Shown here one piece after another: positions 55,251-64,000 of a stretch of 64,000 bases of DNA. Both the position numbers and the translations under genes were made by a program. The notes beneath the pieces were generated by a model. It was not told the DNA's origin, did no database searches, and saw only the letters and a list, made by a program, of their open reading frames with translations. The first letter of the stretch is position 1. Every line of letters starts with the position of its first letter. The stretch is taken from contig JAUCEF010000004.1 in NCBI GenBank assembly GCA_033558025.1, positions 3,864,263-3,928,262 on the forward strand, given 5' to 3'. This DNA comes from Phytophthora sp. 'mugwort'. Its lineage: Eukaryota > Oomycota > Peronosporomycetes > Peronosporales > Peronosporaceae.

Positions 55251-56062
55251 CCCATGACCAGTTGGTGTGGCCACACAATATGGGACTGCCACACACTAAG
55301 GTACGGGTCGTACTTAGCTGATAGACATATTTTAGGTACGATCGCACTTAGGTGGGATGCACCTTAAGGTACGAATCGCACTTAGGAGGGAGACATGGCT
55401 TAAGGACTACCCATGCGAAACCGGTGACTTGAGGGATACATTAATTAGGCAGTTATTGTAAGTAGGAACATAGGAGCATGTTAATAAAGGCCCAGCTTAA
55501 ATCTAACCTAGAAGTTCGCGGAACCCAGTCCCACGGACAATAGAAAAGCCAGACTTTCCTCGTGCGAAAGAAGACAGAGATGCAGGGCGTCTGTCTCGGT
55601 TAGAAGCCATGCTTCCTCACGCCATGGTGCGCGTGACCCCCGTCACACCTGGTAGCAATTGTAATCAACCCGCGACCGTCGCGGCTTGCTACAGCAATCA
55701 AGTTCTCTTTGAGTACGGAAGACTCAGGGAGTCGAATACCGTCTCGCCAAGACTCCCCTCAACTATCGGATGCCCACAGGTCCCCCTTAGAGGAGATGGT
55801 TAGCCTCCTAGGCGAGCAGGCTTTCGCTGGATCCCTCTCACTCACTTCGGAGAGCAGAGAGCCCGCGTTGAGCGTTTTGACCAGTATGAGACCTCGCTGA
55901 TCGCACACGTGACCGCTGCTGCCCAAGAAGCTGCACGCGCGACAGTACGGTCGGAATCCCAGAGCGCAGCTCAATCTGTTGTGCGGGATTCCGCCACCTT
56001 TGCTTCGCGACAAGGGTCGACGAAGGCGGTAAAATGATGGTTCCCAAGTTCGACGGAAGGAG
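55251..56062 (+). other. probable LTR/leader of gypsy A
   Basis: Three related words, GGTACGGGTCGTACTTAG, GGTACGATCGCACTTAGG and GGTACGAATCGCACTTAGG (near 55301, 55335 and 55374), form a diverged repeat typical of LTR promoters. No second LTR copy was found, since the 3' end of the element is missing, so the borders are open. Confidence 0.45.
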
Positions 56063-56695
56063 TTGGAGAGCTTGGTTTTCTGGATCCTCGAGATCGAAAT
56101 CGCGCTAGGCGCGGGGCAGAGCTATGACGCGAGATCTCAAGTCGCCTTCGCCCTGTCCAACCCGGGAGGTCGGGCACGTGCATGGACTATGGCTCGAGAG
56201 ACGTCGTCTCCAGGGTGTTTCACCGCATGGTCGTTCGTGGCACAAGAACTCCGCAAGAATATTCTGTTGGCCGATGTGGCGTATCGCCATCGCTCCCTGT
56301 TCTTGCGATACAAGCAAGGCAAACGTTCCCTCCAAAATTATATAATGGAGCTGCAAGACCTTGAAGCTGCTATGGCCGGAGCTCCTCTCTCGGAGGACGT
56401 GAAGGTCACGGTGTTCATGGACGGTGTCCACACGGGTCCGGTGCGGACGGAGCTCCTCCGGTGTCAACCAAAGACCGTCAACGAGGCAGTACACCTCGCT
56501 CTGCTGGAAGACCACTGTGTGCGTTCTGCGCAGGGTCATGCTGGTCCTTCGGACTCGTCTTAGGTCTCCCACCCCACGGAGATCGCTTCGACCGAGCCGG
56601 CTCGACGCTCCTCAAGAAATCACGAGCGAGTGATCGCTGCTTCGGCTGCAACCAAATAGGCCACTTTCGTCGCAATTGTATGTTAAAGTTTTAGA
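56063..56695 (+). pseudogene. gypsy A Gag with zinc knuckle
   Basis: A continuous frame 56063-56563 has the retrotransposon Gag fold region ('AWSFVAQELRKNILLADVAY', 'RHRSLFLRYKQGKRSLQNY', 'FMDGVHTGPVRTELLRC'). After a frame change, 'RCFGCNQIGHFRRNC' gives a complete CX2CX4HX4C knuckle near 56637-56680. Gag coats the RNA in virus-like particles. The start upstream is frameshifted. Confidence 0.78.
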
Positions 56696-58845
56696 AGACT
56701 CTAAGATTAAACATAATGTGTCTGTTCGCTTGGCGACGCGGAAGGTTTTCCTCCCTTTCACTGTCAAAATTGACGACTTTAACTTGGTCGAGCCGATCAT
56801 TGTCCTCGCCATGGATGATCGATACGACCTGATCCTCGGCATGCCCTAGCTTGTGAAGCATGAACTGTGGATCGACTGGCTCAGTCGCACTACGAGGTGC
56901 TAGTCACAAACCCCTCGTGGATCGAGCTTTGGCGGGCCATGTCCCCTCCTCATCCCGCGACGGGTTCGTACACGGACACAGAGTCCCACGTGGGGAACGA
57001 CATTTCGTCGGCTCTGGCGAGCGAGCGATCGCTCCTGAAACCCAAGGTGGTCGAGCAGAGGCTCCCACAACGCGATGCGTTCGAGCTGCCTCAGCTCACG
57101 CAAATGAGGAAGACGTTGACGACGGGCGTCGTGCAACCCAAGATGGTCAAGCAGAGGCTCCCACGAACGAAGGGACTGACAGCGAGGCTGTATCCCTCCT
57201 ACCCGTTGGCCCAGTGAGCGGGGTGTCCACCACTGTGGTCGTTGATACACTCACGGGAAACCGAAAGGCGGGTGTTGGGCTAACTCCTTTACCCGGGGTG
57301 TCGGAGCTCATGGTGCTCGAGGAGCTATCGTACGTCGATTTCCTCAAGTCATTGATAGCAGGGGCAATTAAGGACCTCGTCCTTCTCCGCCGAGAACAGG
57401 CCTTGATGGAAGTTAATAGCTCGTCGGTCATGGACCCAGACGTTCTAGAAGAAGACAGGGGCACGCAGAGACAACGGTGTTATGGCGCAGCCATTTTAAA
57501 GGATCCCTCAGATCCTTATTACCCTCTGTTGGAGGAGTTCTAGGATGTGGTCTCCGACCCCCCCCCCTTCCATATTACCGCCGGATCGTGGGGTTCGCCA
57601 CGAAATCGACTTGGAGCCTGGTACCAAGTACTACACCACACGGCAGTGGCCGCTTACACAGCAAATCGATGTGATCGACGCGTTCTTCGCGACGAAGCGT
57701 GACGCCGGCATGGTGCGCGAGTCAAAGTCGCCACACTCGTCCCCGACGTTTTGTGTGTACAAACCCAATGGGAAGTGGCGTATGGTTCACGCCTACAACA
57801 AACTGAATGCGGCCACCATCCCGTCGTCAACGCCTATTCCTCGAAAGGATGTGTTGCCGAACAATATGGCGGGCTGCACTGTGTTCAGCGCGCTCGACAT
57901 GGTCGACGGGTACTACCAGCTACTGATGCGGGAATCGGATACTCCTCTGACAGCGGTGAGTACTCCCAGCGGGATTTTGTGGGAATGGTTGGTGATGCCC
58001 CAAGGGCTATCCAACGCGCCAGCGACGTATAATCGCTTGGCGATACAGCTATTCCGGCCGCTGCGACACTTTGTGCAGACCTAATTCGCCGACATCTTCG
58101 TTCCCAGCCGCGCTGCGGATGGAAAGACCCACGTCGAAATGCACATTTCGCACCTCCGTAAGGTTTCATTGTGCATGAGGGAGAATCGTTTGTATGCAAA
58201 CAAAAACAAGTGTATCTTCAGCGCGGAGGAAATTCCGTTCCTCGGGTGCTTCCTTGGGAAGGATGGCATAAGGGCTGACCCCGAGAAGATTGAAGCAATC
58301 TTGCAGTGGCATGTGGCTACATCCCAACGGGATCTGCGCAAGCGGCTCGGCCTCGCGAGATACTTACACAATATAGCGAGGACTACGCGGAGTGGGTCAG
58401 GCCTTTGACGAACCTTCTAAAGAAAGAAGCGGAATGGTCATGGACCGACGAGGCTCAGAGAGCCTTCGAAGCCATCAAGCGGAGTTAGCAGTGTGCCCCG
58501 ATCCTAGTACTTCCCAACGAGGATTGTCCGTGTGTGACACCCTGACTTTGCCATCGGCTATGCCCTGCTCCAAGATGATGCAGAACGCAGAGAGAGGGTG
58601 ATCTCGTTCCAATCCCGTCAGCTGAAGGCTACGGAAAAGAACTATCATGTCCATGACAAGTAACTCCTCGCGATTAAGTACGCGCTAGTGAAGTTCAGGG
58701 TTCATCTGCTGGCAGCAAACCCTTTGTGATCTACGCAGACCGTGCCTCGTTAAGGACGGCGGCCGCATCACCGCATCTCTCTCAGCGCATGGCGCGATGG
58801 CTATCATTCTTCACCGAGTACAACTTCCCGGTGGCTGTTGTGGCG
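56696..58845 (+). pseudogene. gypsy A Pol (protease tail, RT, RNase H), dead
   Basis: 56700-56850: protease tail 'VLAMDDRYDLILGMP' with a stop after it; the DSG active-site part is gone. 56860-57540: a linker with a duplicated AGCAGAGGCTCCCAC word (near 57055 and 57151). A 10-base C run at 57558-57567 shifts frame at the start of RT. RT (57545-58400): 'YKPNGKWRMVHAYNKLN', 'FSALDMVDGYYQLLMRESDT', 'VMPQGLSNAPATYNRL'. The YFDD centre at 58082-58093 now reads stop-F-A-D. Then 'KCIFSAEEIPFLGCFLGKDG'. RNase H (58400-58840): 'PLTNLLKKEAEWSWTDEAQR', 'DFAIGYALLQDDAE', 'RMARWLSFFTEYNFPV'. Sequence similarity stops at about 58845; integrase and the 3' LTR are absent. Confidence 0.83.
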
Positions 58846-60078
58846 GTGCAGATCCGGATAAGATGGAAGTTGACCGGCAGCTGGAAGATCCACGTCGCCA
58901 GCGGCAGCGATAACGCCGTCAAGATGATGGATCCGGACCATGAGACACGTCTGATCTGTATATGGTACGGATCCTGGATCTGTCCCGTGGGGTGAGGTCC
59001 TAAGTACTAGATCCGATCAGTTTAGTGCACACCGGGTTGAAGATCCGTAGCTAAATGGAGGTAGGATGGAGACGGGTGGCCAGGAGAGGGTTATAGATAG
59101 GAGCCTGGGTTACAAGTAGTCTGTAGGTAGGTTTTGGGATGGGATCCAAAGGTAGATAGGCTAAGGTATAAATCAGAACCGAATTTGCACTGGAAGACAG
59201 ACTTGACTATTGTATAGGGGATTTCTATTGGCCGCTTACATAGATCAAGTCTAACTTTGGTGATCTTTCTGCACACGTGGCAGCCCCTGGATAGCTTGGC
59301 CAGGTCGCGCTCGCCCTTTGGCTTCTCAACTCCCTCAAGATCCCGCTATTGGAGGCGGCAAGCATCGTAAGGAACAAGGATAACTCCGACAAGGAGTGAG
59401 TACACCCTCAAGAAGGAACAACTCCGGATCCCGTATTTCTATTACGGATCCAGAAGGTCTAAGCAAAAACTCAAGACCGAACCGAAATCGGATCCCGTGC
59501 GCAGGAAAATACCCGCGCAGATCCACCACCTCTCAAGTCCCCACAAGGACGTCCAAGGCCCACCAAATACCCATCTCCTGTCAACGAGAGAGTAGTACCA
59601 GCCCGCCGACTGGTACACAAGGTGAACCACTCAACAACAACACGGCCGTCGGAGTACCCCCTCCGTTAGTCGGTGTCTAGGCGCAGTGCGTGTGTGTTGG
59701 GATCCTACTGAATTTCAGCGGATCCACTCCATCACAATGGTGCGCGTGCCCGGATCGCTTGGCGACACGGGATTTCACCGTGAGTCCCAAGATGATGCGC
59801 AAGTGAGCAATGGATCAGGAGATAAAGCGCGACGGAGACTAGATGGCCGACGGCGTCGCTGAAAGAGAGATCCACGGATCGGCCGAGCTTTGGGAGGAGC
59901 TCTGCCGATGGAAGAGAGGATGGTCTGGCAACGGATCAGGAAGAGAAATCTCTCTTTTCTCCCTAGGTCCCTTCGATGACCCCGCAGGTCTTGATGCGAG
60001 TAAGACCTGCCGGACGTAGGATCGTTCGCGAGAGCGAATGACCCTTCATCCACCACCACCCCAGAGGCCTCAAGTGCC
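58846..60078 (+). other. junction and probable LTR/leader of gypsy B
   Basis: After gypsy A breaks off, the sequence becomes rich in GGATCC/GATC. The first part (58900-58995) could be the 3' coding end of a related element. A TATA-like word (GGTATAAATC, near 59163) lies in what may be an LTR. No matching second LTR lies in the window. Confidence 0.4.
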
Positions 60079-62095
60079 ATGTCTAAGAAAAAGACGAAAG
60101 CTACGCGGAAGAAACTAAAGGCACCAGGCTCGGATAGCGAATATAGTGCTGTATTGAAGTCTACCTGGTCACGATCTAAGCTGGAGCCGGCGTACCTGCG
60201 CACGGAGCTGAACGACTTCCTTCGCAAGGACCCAGTGATCCAGATCCTGCCGCTGAAGCAGCTCAGCTCGGATCCCTCACCGGACCTGTGGCGCCCCCAT
60301 CGGTAACTGGAACAAGCTGGACGCCGCGATGGGTCTGCTGAGAATGCTGGAAGATGACGGCCTCACGGCAGGAGCGTTCGACGCTGATGACCTGTTCCAG
60401 TTGGACGCCGACACGATCCGTATTTCCGCCGCGTCACTCTTCAACTTACTGAAGCCCCTCGTGGGCGAGCGATTGGCGGCTACAGCACCCGAAACCAAGA
60501 CCGAGCACAGCTCGACAATCGAGGCCAAAGCTGAATACGTCTCGTCGCCCGAAACCAAGGCGGCACACAGCAGGTCGCCGGAGTACCACACAGGATCATC
60601 GCAGTTCGCGTCGCCTACGTCAGAAGCCGGATCCAGCAGCTCATAGGTGCCGCGACGGATGTCGCTTGGGCCAGCCGGTGCCGCGATGTTGCAGTCACGT
60701 TCTGCTGGCGCTCTGGAAGATAAGATCCTGGCCCCGCTCCGGCAAGACCGTCGCAAGCCCGGATCTGGTCAACGGATCAGGCCCAAGAACCGACGAATGG
60801 TCTGGAAACGTACTTCCGAGCGGCTATGCCACGTTTCCTGAACGAACGTCAAGAGGCCTGGGCTCCGAGACCGATTCTGGCCCCACGCGGCCGGGATCGC
60901 AGAATATCGACATGGAATCGGTGGGATCGCAAGATCACCACCCCGAGCTCTGGGAATATGACCCTGACGATCTCGACATGGGATCCACGAGACGCACGGC
61001 TACGACAGCGGCAGCAGTCGTTCCGACGGGATCATCGACGGTACAACGCGTCAAGATATCGGCCATCTCGGACCTGAAGGAATTCACAGGCAAGGATCAT
61101 GACGAAGAGCATGCGCGAGCGTGGATCAGCAAAGTCAAGTTTGCATTCACGAGGAATCAAGCTACCGACGAAGCGAAATGCCTTATCTTCGCGGATCTGC
61201 TTACCGGTCGCGAGGAACTGGTACGGAAGCTGATTTGATCCACGCGGATGAAGTGGAGTGACTTGCTCAGGAGCTTCCAGACGGAGTACTGCGGATTGGG
61301 AGTCTCGGTAGCATGACAATACTACCACGCCCGAAAGCGCGCAGAGGAGACGCCGCTGCAGTATCTGCGCCGCCACAACGTCGCAGGCATTCACGCGCGG
61401 CTGAAGAGCAAGGACGGCGAATCGAAGGCGCGTCGCGAGTACGTGGAACACTTCATTTAGACTATGAGAGACCCGGATCTTGCGGATCAGCTTACACTGC
61501 TACGCTTGGCTGACGCAAATCTGCTGGAGGACGTGCTACGCGCGCATGAGCGCGCGAAGTCGCTCCAGAAGAAGTCGACCGGATCCGGCAAGTACCGATC
61601 CAAGCCGAGTCCTGCGACACCGACGACGCCAACCCGCGCTGTACGCGCTATCAAGATCCCTGACTCCGGATCCGAGTTTGGATCGGACGCTGAAGAGTCA
61701 GGATTCAAAGGCGAACTGCGCAGAGCATACATGGCGGTGGCGGGTGACCAGTCTCAGGCAGTCGCAGCAGCGGATCCGCCAAGAACGCCGGATCCTGGGC
61801 GTTCGAACGATGCGTCAGAGGATCCTCGACAACAGGATCACCGCCCGCGTTTCTGCAGAGACGGCCAGACGCGCTGCTCGCACTGTGGATCACGTAAGCA
61901 CTCGGACCTTGAGTGTTGGAAGCGCCTGATCTGTCAGAAGTGCGGCAATAGAGGATATCCGTCCGATCGGTGTTTCTTCGTGTGTCGTGGCTGTGGCGAA
62001 CTCCACGATCACGGCAAGTGCCAGATGGAAAATTTCTATAACCTCATCCGTCAGTGGTTCGACCCCAGCAAGCATCCGGGACTACTTACTACCTG
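60079..62095 (+). pseudogene. gypsy B Gag with three zinc knuckles
   Basis: It begins 'MSKKKTKATRKKLKAPGSDS'. The Gag core is 'ISAISDLKEFTGKDHDEEHA', 'RAWISKVKFAFTRNQATDEA' and 'TPLQYLRRHNVAGIHARLKS'. The C-terminal frame 61464-62095 has knuckles CSHCGSRKHSDLEC (canonical), CQKCGNRGYPSDRC (His replaced by Tyr) and CRGCGELHDHGKC (shortened), then 'NFYNLIRQWFDPSKH'. Stops or frameshifts at about 60304, 60644, 61236, 61314 and 61458. GATC is very frequent throughout. Confidence 0.75.
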
Positions 62096-62099
62096 AGGC

Positions 62100-62800
62100 T
62101 GCTGAGAAGATGTTAAACTAGGACGCTCGCCGGTTTTGAACCCGGTACAAGACGAGCGTTCTAGCTCATTCATCTATGCATTCGTGGAGAAGAAGCCGAA
62201 GAATCAGGTTAGCGGATCGCGAGCTGATATATTTGGTCATACATATGAACTTCATAAGAAACGCACGGCTATGGTTGCAAGTCTTCGACCTGTTGACGAC
62301 TACAACGATCCGAGGTCACGATGACTTTAGGACAGCAAGATCAACAACGTCAACGCTGTGGCGCTTCTTGACTCAGGATCCGAGGTGTCGACCATCGACG
62401 CCACTTTGCTCGTAAGGTAGGATGCCATCGACACAAGTCCGAGTCAAAAATGCCTCGAAATTGGTGAAAAAGCTGTTTGTCGCGGAAGGACGCACACGGA
62501 TCAAGCTTACCTCGGCGCGATCCTTGGTGTATTTCTACGACGTTTGGGTGAGACGGGACGATCTGCCGCCGGACTACCAAGCTATCCTTGACATGGACTT
62601 CATGGTCCCGGCTGGAACTCGGCGACAGGTCTATGTGCCTGCCGGACGAGGTGCGAGTCATGTTGCAGGGGCGCCGCCAGATCTTCAACGACAGAGCCCG
62701 CCCGGTGTTCGTGGGCGAGAATCTGACGGTGGGGGTCGCAGAATCCATGGAGCTCTCGCTGCGGATCCGTGTGTCTGACAAAAAAAACTGTGGTTAGTTC
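62100..62800 (+). pseudogene. gypsy B protease, element truncated here
   Basis: 62136-62324: 'FVEKKPKNQVSGSRADIFG'. About 62345-62415, in another frame: 'NNVNAVALLDSGSEVSTIDA' with the DSG active site intact. Then 'RIKLTSARSLVYFYDVWV' and, in another frame, 'LPDEVRVMLQGRRQIFNDRA', 'RPVFVGENLTVGVAESMELS'. No RT follows: within 500 bases the sequence passes into subtelomeric repeats and telomere. Confidence 0.72.
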
Positions 62801-62814
62801 GCGGTGAGTGCTGG

Positions 62815-63263
62815 ACCGAGCGGTTTGTGTCTTGAGACTGAGGCTTGACGCGACAAAAACAGTTGTATTTGGTTGTCCAAAGGGTCGGGAGGTCGGCCTC
62901 TCCGGTGGTCCTTTCGCTTGGGCTTCTTCAGTGGACGGCAAATTGAGAAGTGAGCGTCCAGCTGAAGCTGTTCTGCTACTGCTAGCTACTCACTACACAT
63001 GCAAGATTCATGCATCTTGGTTTCTCGAATCTTCAACTTGCGTGCGTGGGTGCACTTGAATCTTCGAGAAGTGGGTGTGGGTTAAAACTAGATTTGTTGG
63101 GTGAATGTACCCCGAAAATCCAGTTGTGTACCCAGAGAATCCAATTGTGTACCCAGAGAATCCAGCTGGGAATTTTCGCAGTGCGAATCTTCAACCGTGT
63201 AGAATTTTCCCGCTGAGAATCTTCAACATTACGGATGCTGGTTGTGACGCGCCACCGTGTCAA
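62815..63263. other. subtelomeric junction region
   Basis: No gene. GAATCTTCAAC occurs three times (63027, 63185, 63217), and GCGAATC/GAGAATC words recur. It borders directly on the telomere array. Confidence 0.65.
63117..63170 (+). repeat. 21-base tandem repeat next to the telomere
   Basis: AATCCAGTTGTGTACCCAGA(G) at 63117, a near-identical copy at 63138 (one base different), and a partial third copy from 63159. Confidence 0.92.
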
Positions 63264-64000
63264 AGGGTTTAGGGTTTAGGGTTTAGGGTTTAGGGTTTAG
63301 GGTTTAGGGTTTAGGGTTTAGGGTTTAGGGTTTAGGGTTTAGGGTTTAGGGTTTAGGGTTTAGGGTTTAGGGTTTAGGGTTTAGGGTTTAGGGTTTAGGG
63401 TTTAGGGTTTAGGGTTTAGGGTTTAGGGTTTAGGGTTTAGGGTTTAGGGTTTAGGGTTTAGGGTTTAGGGTTTAGGGTTTAGGGTTTAGGGTTTAGGGTT
63501 TAGGGTTTAGGGTTTAGGGTTTAGGGTTTAGGGTTTAGGGTTTAGGGTTTAGGGTTTAGGGTTTAGGGTTTAGGGTTTAGGGTTTAGGGTTTAGGGTTTA
63601 GGGTTTAGGGTTTAGGGTTTAGGGTTTAGGGTTTAGGGTTTAGGGTTTAGGGTTTAGGGTTTAGGGTTTAGGGTTTAGGGTTTAGGGTTTAGGGTTTAGG
63701 GTTTAGGGTTTAGGGTTTAGGGTTTAGGGTTTAGGGTTTAGGGTTTAGGGTTTAGGGTTTAGGGTTTAGGGTTTAGGGTTTAGGGTTTAGGGTTTAGGGT
63801 TTAGGGTTTAGGGTTTAGGGTTTAGGGTTTAGGGTTTAGGGTTTAGGGTTTAGGGTTTAGGGTTTAGGGTTTAGGGTTTAGGGTTTAGGGTTTAGGGTTT
63901 AGGGTTTAGGGTTTAGGGTTTAGGGTTTAGGGTTTAGGGTTTAGGGTTTAGGGTTTAGGGTTTAGGGTTTAGGGTTTAGGGTTTAGGGTTTAGGTTTAGG
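63264..64000 (+). repeat. telomere, (TTTAGGG)n, about 105 copies
   Basis: Uniform TTTAGGG units read toward the end of the + strand, so this is the right end of a chromosome. The only irregular unit is a TTTAGG within the last 15 bases. TTTAGGG is the Arabidopsis-type repeat, also used by oomycetes. Confidence 0.99.

Overview
The window reads as the right-hand end of a chromosome from a plant-pathogenic oomycete, most likely Phytophthora or a close relative in the Peronosporales. The + strand ends in about 735 bases of uninterrupted TTTAGGG telomere repeat. The real genes have short introns (about 55-100 bases, GT...AG). One start is preceded by an oomycete-type initiator (TCATTC...TTT). The repeats are the usual Phytophthora mix: Ty1/copia, Ty3/gypsy, MULE, hAT, PIF/Harbinger, Tc1/mariner-like (DDE_3) and pogo-like elements. 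The species cannot be fixed from this sequence alone.

Layout. 1-3333: two host genes tail to tail, an EF-hand protein (+) and a FIBP homologue (-). 3334-26480: repeat territory. It holds a degenerate copia element (5094-9987, TSD GGTAC) with a Harbinger transposase inside it, a hAT relic, a small DDE_3 relic, and a MULE gene split by a second copia element (19009-25808, TSD AGAAG). 26496-31691: a gene island with a small secreted protein, a large membrane-anchored PH-C2-VASt-VASt-DysF protein, and a divergent signal-anchor protein. 32190-41720: broken hAT, MULE-like, Tc1/mariner, Harbinger and SET-domain coding remnants. 42425-42692: a MITE with TTA duplications. 43917-47219: a second island, with a PH-domain gene and a MICU-type mitochondrial calcium-uptake gene head to head across 171 bases. 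47220-51330: mostly anonymous, with one minisatellite. 51331-62800: pogo-like, interrupted DDE_3, gypsy A and gypsy B (gag and protease only). 62815-64000: short subtelomeric repeats, then the telomere.

How it fits together. Seven intact-looking host genes lie in three islands separated by nested and decayed transposons, the pattern often described for oomycete accessory and subtelomeric DNA. Two host genes concern calcium (EF-hand, MICU). One is likely to act at membrane contact sites in lipid transport (VASt/PH/C2/DysF). No operon-like or defence-like gene cluster was found. The most distinctive points are the PH-C2-VASt2-DysF architecture, the copia insertion that leaves the MULE frame exactly continuous once removed, a perfect 55-base palindrome inside an EF-hand exon, the GATC-dense telomere-proximal retroelement, and repeated poly(G)/poly(C) runs. 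Exon structures were worked out by hand from frame and splice signals. All family assignments rest on recognised motifs, not on searches.
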